Assembly (NCBI RefSeq): GCF_027947575.1
Contig: NZ_CP116256.1
Span: 5,580,001 to 5,644,000, forward strand
Length of the DNA stretch: 64,000 bases
Origin: Streptomyces rubrogriseus
GTDB taxonomy: Bacteria; Actinomycetota; Actinomycetes; Streptomycetales; Streptomycetaceae
Reading direction: 5' to 3'
A program made the translations under genes and the position numbers. Of the stretch, positions 54,231 to 63,206 are shown one piece after another; the first letter of the stretch is position 1; each line of letters opens with the position of its first letter. Below the pieces are notes generated by a model. It was not told the DNA's origin and did no database searches. It saw only the letters and a program-made list of their open reading frames with translations.

Positions 54231-55046
54231 ATGACCGGACCCGAGCCCGCCTCCGCGCCCCTCGACACCAGCCGGCCGCACCCGGCCCGCGTCTACGACT
54301 GGTGGCTGGGCGGCAAGGACAACTACCCGGTGGACGAGGAGCTGGCCCGCAGGATCCTCGCGGCGGACGGCACGGCGGTGCGCGGGGCCCGCGCGAACCG
54401 GCGGTTCATGCACCGGGCGGTCCGTACCCTCGCCGAGGCCGGGATCCGGCAGTTCCTGGACATAGGCACCGGCATCCCCACCGAGCCGAACCTGCACCAG
54501 GTGGCCCAGGCGGTGGCCCCCGAGTCGCGGGTCGTCTACGCCGACAACGACCCGATCGTCCTCCGGCACGCCGAGGCGCTGCTGCACGGCTCGGCGGAGG
54601 GCGCCACCGAGTACGTCCACGCGGACGTCCGGGACCCGGAGCGGATCCTGCGGCTGGCGGGCGAGTCCCTGGACTTCGACCGGCCCGTCGCCCTGTCGCT
54701 GGTGGCCCTGACCCACTACCTCGGCGACGCCGCCGACGGCGACGACGTGCACGGCCTGCTCAAGCGGTACAAGGACGTGCTCGCACCGGGCAGCCACCTG
54801 GTCCTCTCGCAGGTCACGCCCGATCTGAACCCGGCGGCGGTGGGGAAGGCCGCGGAGCTGTTCGCCCGTGGCGGCACGCCGTTCCACCCGCGTTCCCTCA
54901 CCGAGTTCGCGCGCTTCTTCGACGGTCTGGAACTGCTGGGCCCCGGCATCATCCCGGTCACCGGCTGGCGGCCGGACCCCGAGGACGTGGCGGCCCAGAC
55001 GGAGGGCATCGTGCCGGTGTACGCGGGGGTGGCCCGCAAGCTCTGA
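54231..55046 (+). CDS. SAM-dependent methyltransferase of the DUF574 family
   Basis: 271 residues. DUF574 landmarks are complete: SRPHPARVYDWWLGGKDNYPVDEELARRI at the start, RANRRFMHRAVRTLAEAGIRQFLDIGTGIPTEPNLHQVAQ as SAM site, YADNDPIVLRHAEALL and the GWRPDPED end. Members are abundant in Streptomyces beside XRE regulators; targets are unknown. ATG 54231 has GAGGAG before it. Confidence 0.9.
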   Translation: MTGPEPASAPLDTSRPHPARVYDWWLGGKDNYPVDEELARRILAADGTAVRGARANRRFMHRAVRTLAEAGIRQFLDIGTGIPTEPNLHQVAQAVAPESRVVYADNDPIVLRHAEALLHGSAEGATEYVHADVRDPERILRLAGESLDFDRPVALSLVALTHYLGDAADGDDVHGLLKRYKDVLAPGSHLVLSQVTPDLNPAAVGKAAELFARGGTPFHPRSLTEFARFFDGLELLGPGIIPVTGWRPDPEDVAAQTEGIVPVYAGVARKL

Positions 55047-55199
55047 CCCGCTCCGCGCACCGGCCCCCGGTCCGTACGTCCGGCGACCCGCCCCCTGACC
55101 CGTACGGGCGCCGCGAACAGGTGCGCTCCCGTGTCCGGCCCTAGGTTCGTGAACCAGGGCCTGGCGAGCACCCGGCACCGGGTGAGCAAGGGAGCGCAC

Positions 55200-58100
55200 G
55201 TGACCGACACGCGGACACCGCCCACCGAGCCGGGCGCGGCGCTGCTGCGCGCGGGACGGTTCTTCCGGCCGGGCACCGCCGCACCCGACCTGCACAGCAT
55301 CGGACTGGTCGGCGGGCGGGAGTCGGACGCCTTCTACCGGGACCGCTGGAGCCACGACAAGGTCGTGACGTCGACGCACGGCGTGAACTGCACGGGTTCG
55401 TGCCGGTGGAACGTGTTCGTCAAGGACGGCATCATCACCTGGGAGACCCAGGCCACGGACTATCCGTCGGTCGGCCCCGACCGCCCCGAGTACGAGCCGC
55501 GCGGCTGCCCCCGGGGCGCCGCGTTCTCCTGGTACACCTACTCCCCCACCCGGGTGCGCTACCCGTACGTGCGCGGGGTGCTCCTGGAGATGTACCGGGA
55601 GGCGAAGGCGCGGCTGACGGACCCGGTGCTGGCGTGGGCCGACATCCAGGGCGACCCGGAGCGCCGCACGCGATACCAGCGGGCGCGCGGCAAGGGCGGC
55701 CTGGTCCGGGCGAGCTGGGACGAGGCGGTCGAGATGATCGCCGCCGCGCACGTGCACACGATCCGCACCCACGGTCCCGACCGCATCGCGGGCTTCTCCC
55801 CCATCCCCGCGATGTCGATGGTGTCGCACGCGGCGGGCGCCCGCTTCCACTCGCTGATCGGCGCCCCGATGCTGTCGTTCTACGACTGGTACGCCGACCT
55901 GCCGGTGGCCTCTCCGCAGGTCTTCGGCGACCAGACGGACGTGCCGGAGTCGGGTGACTGGTGGGACGCGGCGTACCTGATCATGTGGGGTACGAACGTG
56001 CCGGTGACCCGCACGCCGGACGCGCACTGGATGGCGGAGGCCCGCTACCGGGGGCAGAAGGTGGTCGTTGTCTCGCCCGACTACGCCGACAACACCAAGT
56101 TCGCCGACCAGTGGCTGCACCCGCACCCCGGGACGGACGCGGCACTCGCCATGGCGATGGGGCACGTGGTGCTCAAGGAGTTCTTCGTCGACCGGACGAC
56201 CCCGTTCTTCGACGACTACGTGCGCCGCTTCACCGACCTGCCGTTCCTGGTGACGCTGACCGAACGGGACGGGGCGTACGTCCCGGACAAGTTCCTGCGC
56301 GCCGCCGACCTGGGGCAGGGCGGCGACGACGCCCGCTGGAAGACGGTGGTCCTGGACGAGGCGACGGGCCGCGCGGTGGTCCCGAACGGCTCGCTGGGCT
56401 TCCGCTGGAACGAGGCCGACCAGGGGAAGTGGAACCTGGACCTGGGCGACGTGCGCCCCCGGCTGAGCCTGCACGGCCACGAGATGGCCTCGGGCGTGGA
56501 GATGCTCCTCCCCCGCTTCGACACCGAGGGCGGCACACACGGGCAGGGACGCGGCGACGTCCTGCGCCGCGGGGTGCCGGCGACGCGCCTCGGCGGGGCG
56601 ACCGGGCCGCTGGTGACGACGGTCTTCGACCTGATGCTGGCCCAGTACGGCGTGGCCCGGCCGGACCTGCCGGGCGACTGGCCGGCGTCGTACGAGGACG
56701 CCGACGCGCCCGCCACCCCGGCCTGGCAGGAGACGCACACCTCGGTCCCGGCGGCGGCCTGCGTCCGCATCGCCCGCGAGTTCGCGCGCACCGCCGAACG
56801 CTCCAAGGGCCGCTGCATGATCCTGATGGGCGCGGGCACCAACCACTGGTTCCACTCCGAGACGATCTACCGGGGCTTCCTGGCCCTGCTCCAGCTCACC
56901 GGCTGCCAGGGCCGCAACGGCGGCGGCTGGGCGCACTACGTGGGCCAGGAGAAGTGCCGTCCGGTGACCGGCTGGGCGTCGCTGGCCGCCGCGTCGGACT
57001 GGTCGCGCCCGCCGCGCCAGGCGATCGGCACCGGGTACTGGTACCTGCACACCGACCAGTGGCGCTACGACCGGTTCCGCGCCGACGTCCTCGCCTCGCC
57101 GCTGGGCGAGGGGCGGCTGGCCGGGATGGCGGGCGCGGACTGCCTCGCCCTGTCGGCGCGGACGGGCTGGATGCCCTCGTACCCGACCTTCGACCGCAAC
57201 CCGCTGGAGCTGGGCGAGACCTTCGGCGACCCGGTGGCGAACGTGGTGGCCGAACTGCGGGCGGGGACGCTCAAGTTCGCGGGCGAGGACCCGGACGCGC
57301 CGGAGAACTGGCCGCGGATCGTGACCCTGTGGCGGGCCAACCTGCTGGGCTCGTCCGGCAAGGGCGCCGAGTACTTCACCAAGCACCTGCTGGGCACCCA
57401 GTCCTCGCTGCGCGCCGAGGAGGCGGCGCCCGGCGAGCGGCCCCGGGACGTGGTCTGGCACGAGGAGGCGCCCGAGGGGAAGGTCGACCTGCTGCTGTCG
57501 CTGGACTTCCGGCACACCTCGTCCACGCTGCTGTCCGACGTGGTGCTGCCCGCCGCGACCTGGTACGAGAAGCACGACCTGTCCAGCACGGACATGCACC
57601 CCTACGTGCACGCCTTCTCCCCGGCGGTGGACCCGCCCTGGCAGGCGCGCACCGACTTCGACACCTTCAAGGTGCTCGCGGAGAAGCTGAGCGAACTGGC
57701 CGAGGACCACCTCGGTGTCCGCAAGGACCTGGTGGCGGCCCCGCTCCAGCACGACACCCCGGGCGAGATCGCCCAGCCGGGCGGTGTCGTACGGGACTGG
57801 CGGCGCGGGGAGTGCGAGCCGGAGCCGGGCAAGACCATGCCGAACCTCGTCGTCGTGGAGCGCGACTACACGGCGATCGGGGCGAAGTTCGCGGCGCTGG
57901 GACCGCTGGTGGAGGCCAAGGGCCTGCCCGCCAAGGGCATCACCCTGAAGCCGGACGAGGAGGTGGCGCGGCTGCGGGACCTCAACGGCACGGTGCGCGG
58001 CGGCCCGGCCGACGGGCGTCCGGCGCTGGACACGGCGGTCAAGGCGGCCAACACCATCCTGTCCCTGTCCGGCACCACCAACGGCCGCCTGGCCACCCAG

Positions 58101-58895
58101 GGCTTCCACACCCTGGAGGCGAAGACCGGGCAGGAGATGGCCCACCTGGCCGCCGAGCACGAGGGCAAGCGGATCACCTACGCGGACACCCAGGCGGCGC
58201 CCGTGCCGGTGATCACCTCGCCGGAGTGGTCCGGGAGCGAGGCGGGCGGGCGGCGCTACACGGCGTTCACGCTCAACACCGAGCACCTCAAGCCCTGGCA
58301 CACCCTCACCGGGCGCCAGCACTTCTTCGTCGACCACGACTGGATGCACGAGCTGGGCGAGGCGCTGCCCGTGTACCGGCCGCCGCTGGACATGCACCGG
58401 CTGTTCGGCGAACCGCAGTTGGGCCCCGACGGGCACCGCGAGGTGACGGTCCGGTACCTCACCCCGCACAACAAGTGGTCCATCCACTCCGAGTACCAGG
58501 ACAACCTGTTCATGCTGGCACTGTCCCGGGGCGGTCAGACCATCTGGATGTCCGCCGAGGACGCGGCGGCGATCGGGGTCGCCGACGACGACTGGATCGA
58601 GGCGGTCAACCGCAACGGCGTCGTCGTGGCCCGCGCGATCGTCTCGCACCGCATGCCGCCCGGCACGGTCTTCATGCACCACGCCCAGGAACGCACGGTC
58701 AACGTCCCGCTCACGGAGACGACCGGGAAACGCGGCGGCGTCCACAACTCACTCACCCGGCTCCTCCTCAAACCGACCCATCTCATCGGCGGCTACGCCC
58801 AGTTGTCCTGGGCGTTCAACTACCTGGGCCCGACGGGCAACCAGCGCGACGAGGTGACCGTGATCCGCGGCCGCTCCCAGGAGGTCGAGTACTGA
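55200..58895 (+). CDS. narG: Respiratory nitrate reductase alpha subunit
   Basis: 1231 residues. NarG holds the Mo-bisMGD site and one [4Fe-4S] cluster and reduces nitrate to nitrite on the cytoplasmic face. The FS0 cluster ligands His60, Cys64, Cys68 and Cys103 keep the spacing of the E. coli enzyme; YDWYADLPVASPQVFGDQTDVPES contains the expected Asp ligand region. GTG 55200 is used because AGGGAG precedes it. First gene of narGHJI; 153 bases upstream hold the promoter. By memory the S. coelicolor counterpart is the spore-active nar1 system. Confidence 0.95.
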   Translation: MTDTRTPPTEPGAALLRAGRFFRPGTAAPDLHSIGLVGGRESDAFYRDRWSHDKVVTSTHGVNCTGSCRWNVFVKDGIITWETQATDYPSVGPDRPEYEPRGCPRGAAFSWYTYSPTRVRYPYVRGVLLEMYREAKARLTDPVLAWADIQGDPERRTRYQRARGKGGLVRASWDEAVEMIAAAHVHTIRTHGPDRIAGFSPIPAMSMVSHAAGARFHSLIGAPMLSFYDWYADLPVASPQVFGDQTDVPESGDWWDAAYLIMWGTNVPVTRTPDAHWMAEARYRGQKVVVVSPDYADNTKFADQWLHPHPGTDAALAMAMGHVVLKEFFVDRTTPFFDDYVRRFTDLPFLVTLTERDGAYVPDKFLRAADLGQGGDDARWKTVVLDEATGRAVVPNGSLGFRWNEADQGKWNLDLGDVRPRLSLHGHEMASGVEMLLPRFDTEGGTHGQGRGDVLRRGVPATRLGGATGPLVTTVFDLMLAQYGVARPDLPGDWPASYEDADAPATPAWQETHTSVPAAACVRIAREFARTAERSKGRCMILMGAGTNHWFHSETIYRGFLALLQLTGCQGRNGGGWAHYVGQEKCRPVTGWASLAAASDWSRPPRQAIGTGYWYLHTDQWRYDRFRADVLASPLGEGRLAGMAGADCLALSARTGWMPSYPTFDRNPLELGETFGDPVANVVAELRAGTLKFAGEDPDAPENWPRIVTLWRANLLGSSGKGAEYFTKHLLGTQSSLRAEEAAPGERPRDVVWHEEAPEGKVDLLLSLDFRHTSSTLLSDVVLPAATWYEKHDLSSTDMHPYVHAFSPAVDPPWQARTDFDTFKVLAEKLSELAEDHLGVRKDLVAAPLQHDTPGEIAQPGGVVRDWRRGECEPEPGKTMPNLVVVERDYTAIGAKFAALGPLVEAKGLPAKGITLKPDEEVARLRDLNGTVRGGPADGRPALDTAVKAANTILSLSGTTNGRLATQGFHTLEAKTGQEMAHLAAEHEGKRITYADTQAAPVPVITSPEWSGSEAGGRRYTAFTLNTEHLKPWHTLTGRQHFFVDHDWMHELGEALPVYRPPLDMHRLFGEPQLGPDGHREVTVRYLTPHNKWSIHSEYQDNLFMLALSRGGQTIWMSAEDAAAIGVADDDWIEAVNRNGVVVARAIVSHRMPPGTVFMHHAQERTVNVPLTETTGKRGGVHNSLTRLLLKPTHLIGGYAQLSWAFNYLGPTGNQRDEVTVIRGRSQEVEY

Positions 58896-60490
58896 TGCGC
58901 CCGATGGCCCAGGTCGCGATGGTCATGAACCTCGACAAGTGCATCGGCTGCCACACCTGTTCGGTCACCTGCAAACAGGCGTGGACCAACCGGCGGGGCA
59001 TGGAGTACGTCTGGTTCAACAACGTGGAGACCCGTCCCGGACAGGGCTACCCGCGCCGCTACGAGGACCAGGAGAAGTGGCGGGGCGGCTGGGAGCTGAA
59101 CCGGCGCGGAGCGCTGCGGCTGAAGGCGGGCGGCCGGTTCAAGAAGCTCGCAGGCATCTTCTCCAACCCCCGGCTTCCGGAGATCAAGGACTACTACGAG
59201 CCCTGGACGTACGACTACAAGAACCTCACCGACGCCCCGCTCGGCACCGACTACCCGGTCGCGCGGCCCGTCTCGCAGCTCGACGGCAAGCCGATGAAGA
59301 TCGGCTGGTCCTCGAACTGGGACGACAGCCTGGGCGGCGCGCCCGCCTACGGCGACCTGGACCCGATGGTGGAGCGCACCCGGCAGCAGGCTTCGGAGAA
59401 GGTGCGGTTCGCGTACGAAGAGACGTTCATGTTCTACCTGCCGCGCATCTGCGAGCACTGCCTGAACCCGTCATGCGTGGCGTCGTGTCCGTCGGGGGCG
59501 ATGTACAAGCGCTCGGAGGACGGCATCGTCCTGGTCGACCAGGACCGCTGCCGGGGCTGGCGGATGTGCGTGACCGGCTGCCCGTACAAGAAGGTGTACT
59601 TCAACCACCGCACCGGCAAGGCGGAGAAGTGCACCTTCTGCTATCCGCGCATCGAGGTGGGCCAGCCCACCGTCTGCTCGGAGACCTGCGTGGGGCGGCT
59701 CAGATACCTGGGGGTCGTCCTGTACGACGCCGACAAGGTGACCGCGGCCGCCGAGACACCGAACGAACGCGATCTGTACGAAGCGCAGTTGGGTGTCTTC
59801 CTCGATCCGGAGGACCCCGGGGTGCGGCGGGCCGCCGAGGAGGCGGGGATCCCGTTCGACTGGATCGAGGCGGCCCGGCGCTCCCCCGTGCACGCGCTGG
59901 TCAGCAAGTACAAGGTCGCGCTGCCGCTGCATCCGGAGTACCGCACCATGCCGATGGTCTGGTACATCCCGCCGCTGTCGCCGGTCGTGGACGCGCTGAC
60001 GGAGACCGGGCACGACGGCGAGGACGCGGACAACCTGTTCGGCGCGATCGACACGCTGCGCATCCCGCTGGAGTACCTGGCCGAGCTGTTCACGGCCGGT
60101 GACACCGGGCCCGTACGGGCCTCGCTGGAGAAGCTGGCGGCGATGCGGGCCCACATGCGGTCGGTCAACCTCGGCGAGGATCCGGACCCGGCCGTCTGCG
60201 CGGGCGTCGGCATGCGCCCCGAGGAGGTCCAGGAGATGTACCGGCTGCTGGCGATCGCCAAGTACGAGGAGCGGTACGTGATCCCGACGGCGGCCGTGGG
60301 GGACGCGCACCGGCTGGAGGCGTCCGCGCTGCCGGACACGTGCAGCCTGGACACCGACGGCGGCCCCGGCATGGGCGGCGACGGGCCCTTCGGCCAGGAC
60401 TCGGGACGCAAGCGGCTGCCGCTGGTGCCGGTGGAGAACTTCCACATCCTGCGCAGGCGGCAGACCGCGGACGACGAGAGGGAGGTCTGA
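58895..60490 (+). CDS. narH: Respiratory nitrate reductase beta subunit
   Basis: 531 residues. Carries four iron-sulfur clusters: CIGCHTCSVTCKQAW, CEHCLNPSCVASCPSGA, CRGWRMCVTGCPYKK (Trp in place of a Cys, giving the 3Fe-4S cluster) and CTFCYPRIEVGQPTVCSETCVG. It passes electrons from NarI haem to NarG. ATG overlaps the narG stop by one base (TGATG) and AGGAGG lies within the narG end. Confidence 0.95.
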   Translation: MRPMAQVAMVMNLDKCIGCHTCSVTCKQAWTNRRGMEYVWFNNVETRPGQGYPRRYEDQEKWRGGWELNRRGALRLKAGGRFKKLAGIFSNPRLPEIKDYYEPWTYDYKNLTDAPLGTDYPVARPVSQLDGKPMKIGWSSNWDDSLGGAPAYGDLDPMVERTRQQASEKVRFAYEETFMFYLPRICEHCLNPSCVASCPSGAMYKRSEDGIVLVDQDRCRGWRMCVTGCPYKKVYFNHRTGKAEKCTFCYPRIEVGQPTVCSETCVGRLRYLGVVLYDADKVTAAAETPNERDLYEAQLGVFLDPEDPGVRRAAEEAGIPFDWIEAARRSPVHALVSKYKVALPLHPEYRTMPMVWYIPPLSPVVDALTETGHDGEDADNLFGAIDTLRIPLEYLAELFTAGDTGPVRASLEKLAAMRAHMRSVNLGEDPDPAVCAGVGMRPEEVQEMYRLLAIAKYEERYVIPTAAVGDAHRLEASALPDTCSLDTDGGPGMGGDGPFGQDSGRKRLPLVPVENFHILRRRQTADDEREV

Positions 60491-60494
60491 ACCG

Positions 60495-60989
60495 ATGCCC
60501 GGCTTCGAGGTGCTCCACCAGGCGGCGGCGCTCTGTCTGACGTATCCCGACGACGACTTCCGCGCCAGGCTGCCCCTGCTGCGCGAGGCGGCGCCGCAGC
60601 TGCGCGGTTTCACCGACCACGCGGCGGCGACCGGGCAGGGCGAACTCCAGGCGCACTACGTGGAGGTCTTCGACTTCAGGAACCGGCACAGCCTGTACCT
60701 GAGCTGGTGGACCGACGGCGACACCCGCAACCGCGGGATGTCCCTGGTCCGCTTCAAGGAGCTGTACCGCGCGCACGGCCTGGAGTTCACCGGCGAGGAA
60801 CTGCCGGACTTCCTGCCGGCGGTCCTCGAGTTCGTCTCCCGCACCGGGGACATGACCATGCTCACCGAGCACCGCGACGCCCTGGACCAGTTGCGCTCCC
60901 GGCTCACCGCCTTCGGCACGCCCTACGCCTGCGTCCTGGACGCCGTGTGCGCCACCCTGCCGCCCGCACCCACCGGAGCCCGCCGATGA
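60495..60989 (+). CDS. narJ: Nitrate reductase assembly chaperone
   Basis: 164 residues, shorter than E. coli NarJ (about 236). Helical TorD/NarJ-fold landmarks: ALCLTYPDDDFRARLPLL, HYVEVFDFRNRHSLYLSWW and PDFLPAVLEFVSRTG. NarJ binds apo-NarG and promotes cofactor insertion before membrane docking. Starts four bases after the narH stop. Confidence 0.9.
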   Translation: MPGFEVLHQAAALCLTYPDDDFRARLPLLREAAPQLRGFTDHAAATGQGELQAHYVEVFDFRNRHSLYLSWWTDGDTRNRGMSLVRFKELYRAHGLEFTGEELPDFLPAVLEFVSRTGDMTMLTEHRDALDQLRSRLTAFGTPYACVLDAVCATLPPAPTGARR

Positions 60990-61708
60990 ACGTCTTCCTG
61001 TGGGGCGTGCTGCCCTACGCCGCCTTCGCGCTGCTGATCGCGGGCCTGGTCTGGCGGCACCGCTACGACCGCTTCGGCTGGACGACCCGCTCCTCGCAGG
61101 TCTACGAGTCCAAGCTGCTGAACATCGCGTCGCCGGTCTTCCACTACGGCATCCTGTTCGTGCTCGCCGGCCATCTGATCGGCCTGTTCATCCCGGCGTC
61201 CTGGACGCAGTCGATCGGCATCAGCGAGCACGCGTACCACCTGTTCTCGCTCTACGGCGGCACGGTCTCCGGGGTCCTCGCGGTCGCCGGGATCGGCATC
61301 CTGATCTACCGGCGCCGCACCAACGCGCCGGTCTTCCGGGCCACCACGGCCAACGACAAGCTCATGTACGTCTTCCTGCTCGGCGCCCTGCTCCTGGGCA
61401 TGATCGCCAAGCTGTCGGACACCTCCGGCAACGGCTACGACTACCGGAGCACCATCGCCCCCTGGTCGCGCAGCCTGTTCACGCTGAACCCGAAGACGGA
61501 GCTGATGGCGGGCGTCCCGGTGCTGTACCACGTGCACGCGGTGGTCGGCATGGTGCTGATCGCCCTGGTGCCCTACACCCGCCTGGTGCACATGTTCAGC
61601 GCGCCCCTGCAGTACCTGACCCGCCCGTACGTGGTCTACCGGTCGCGCGACCCCCGGCAGCTGGGGCCGCGCCCGGACCGGCGGGGCTGGGAGCGCGCGG
61701 GCTCCTGA
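60986..61708 (+). CDS. narI: Respiratory nitrate reductase gamma subunit (cytochrome b)
   Basis: 240 residues with five membrane helices. NarI oxidises menaquinol and carries two b haems, ligated by His in helices 2 and 5: FHYGILFVLAGHLIGL and LYHVHAVVGMVLIAL. ATG overlaps the narJ stop (ATGA). It ends nine bases from the converging anti-sigma gene. No nitrate transporter is adjacent. Confidence 0.95.
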   Translation: MNVFLWGVLPYAAFALLIAGLVWRHRYDRFGWTTRSSQVYESKLLNIASPVFHYGILFVLAGHLIGLFIPASWTQSIGISEHAYHLFSLYGGTVSGVLAVAGIGILIYRRRTNAPVFRATTANDKLMYVFLLGALLLGMIAKLSDTSGNGYDYRSTIAPWSRSLFTLNPKTELMAGVPVLYHVHAVVGMVLIALVPYTRLVHMFSAPLQYLTRPYVVYRSRDPRQLGPRPDRRGWERAGS

Positions 61709-61717
61709 CCCGCCCGG

Positions 61718-62530
61718 CTACCTGTCCGCCACCACCTCCGGGCGCAGCATCAGGGCGCGGAGCTGCTCACGGCTCAGGGGCGTGGTCGGCAGCAGGGGGC
61801 CGAGCTGCCCGTGGCCGCGGTGACCCGCGCTGTCGCGGACGAACAGGGCCCGGCCGTCGGGCAGTACGAGCCGGCCCGTGAGTTCCTCGCCCCACTCCGG
61901 GCCGTCCTCGTTCCGCTCCCGCGGCTGCCGCCAGATGGTGAGCACCCGGCCGCCGGTCAGTTCCTCGCGCACGCAGTCGGTGCGCGGCGGCTCGGTCCCG
62001 CTCGGCGCGCAGAGGTCGTGGGCGGGGTCCAACCCGTCGGGGAACTTGGCCTCCAGGTACTTCCGGTCGTGCAGGGCGACCCCGAGGTAACCGACGCCGT
62101 CCCCGCGGCGGACGGCGTACCAGCCGTCCAGAGCGCCGTGGGACTCCCCGCTGGTGGCGGCGTCCAGATCCGCGTCCTTCAGCAGCACGGCCAGGGAGAT
62201 CTCCTCGACCTCCCCGGCACCGGCCGGCAGCAGCCCCGCGAGCCGCTGCGCCCGCCCCGAGCCACCGGTCAGCTCGGTGTGCGCCGGAGCGGAGGCGGAA
62301 GGGGAGGCTGTGGCGGACGCCCGGTCCGCCCCGCCCGAGGGCACGGCGGACACGGTGAACAGCGCGCCGGCCATGACGGCCAGCGCCCCGCCGGCCACCG
62401 CCGCGCGGCGCCTTCGGCGCACCCTGGCCGCCTCGGCGAACACCGCCGCCGCGTCGAACGAGGGACCGCCGGCCCCCTCGGCGGCCCGGGCGAGCAGGTC
62501 GCGCACCTCGTCGTCCCTGGCGTCGCTCAT
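61718..62530 (-). CDS. Probable membrane anti-sigma or sigma-associated protein
   Basis: 270 residues. A short cytoplasmic domain (RDDEVRDLLARAAEGAGGPSFDAAAVFAEAARVRRRRRAA) precedes one membrane helix (about 43-62), then an extracellular Ala/Ser linker and a domain with two Cys (DLCAPSGTEPPRTDC). No zinc anti-sigma motif is seen. It is coupled to the sigma gene by an ATGA overlap, the usual layout for SigE-family partners in Streptomyces. Sensing role is inferred from context. Confidence 0.7.
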   Translation of the reverse strand: MSDARDDEVRDLLARAAEGAGGPSFDAAAVFAEAARVRRRRRAAVAGGALAVMAGALFTVSAVPSGGADRASATASPSASAPAHTELTGGSGRAQRLAGLLPAGAGEVEEISLAVLLKDADLDAATSGESHGALDGWYAVRRGDGVGYLGVALHDRKYLEAKFPDGLDPAHDLCAPSGTEPPRTDCVREELTGGRVLTIWRQPRERNEDGPEWGEELTGRLVLPDGRALFVRDSAGHRGHGQLGPLLPTTPLSREQLRALMLRPEVVADR

Positions 62531-63012
62531 ACGAACTCCTTCCCCACCTGGGCGCGGAGCGCCGCCAGCCCGCGGGCCGTGTGGCTCTTCACCGTGTTCT
62601 CCCGCATTCCGAGCACCGCGGCGGTCGCCTCGACGCTCTGGTCCTCCCAGTAGCGCAGCACCAGCACGGCCCGCTGCCGCGGTGTGATGCGGGCCAGCGC
62701 CTCCCGCACCACCATCCCGGTCTCCGAGTCGGTGTCGGGAGCGGCGCGTTCGGGCAGCTCCCCGTACGCGTGCTCACGCCGCCAGAACCGGCGTCTGCCC
62801 TCGATGAAGGTGTTGAACAGCGTCTTGCGCGCGTACGCCTCGACGTTGTCCAGCTTCTGCAGGCGCCGCCAGCCGAGCACCACCTTGACCAAGGTCGTCT
62901 GCACCAGGTCCTCCGCCTCGTGGCGGTTGCCGCACATCAGGTAGGCGCTCCTGAAGAGCGCCAGGCGTCTGTCCCGGACGAAGTCGTGCAGCGCGTCCTC
63001 ACCGTGATCCAC
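62527..63012 (-). CDS. SigE-family ECF RNA polymerase sigma factor
   Basis: 161 residues. Region 2: LFRSAYLMCGNRHEAEDLVQTTLVKVVLGWRRLQKLDNVEAYARKTLFN; region 4: LARITPRQRAVLVLRYWEDQSVEATAAVLGMRENTVKSHTARGLAALR. GTG 63012 has a G-rich site upstream; the frame stays open to 63156 without domain sequence. It pairs with the coupled membrane protein. Target promoters are unknown; the divergent secreted repeat protein is one candidate. Confidence 0.9.
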   Translation of the reverse strand: MDHGEDALHDFVRDRRLALFRSAYLMCGNRHEAEDLVQTTLVKVVLGWRRLQKLDNVEAYARKTLFNTFIEGRRRFWRREHAYGELPERAAPDTDSETGMVVREALARITPRQRAVLVLRYWEDQSVEATAAVLGMRENTVKSHTARGLAALRAQVGKEFV

Positions 63013-63206
63013 CCCACCCCCCTTTCCCCACCCGCCCGCGCGGACGGTCTCACCGTTCAAGTGCGGTGGCCCGCCCTCCCGGTTGCGGCCCGCCCGGCCG
63101 AATCCGGGGACGGAAAAGGCGGCGGACTCCGCAACGTCTCGCCCAGGCCACCGCATTGAGAGGGAGTACGGACGTCCGACACGAGAACACAGCGGGAGAG
63201 CCCACC

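Noticed and set aside
55047..55199. An FNR-like or NarL-like site upstream of narG
   Set aside because: No convincing inverted repeat of either class could be found; only a possible TAGGTT -10 box is visible.
53094..58745. An 1883-residue open frame on the minus strand, opposite narG and its upstream genes
   Set aside because: It lies antisense to genes with clear family motifs; long empty frames arise from third-position GC bias. Its composition (Arg, Gly, Val, His) is that of a shadow.
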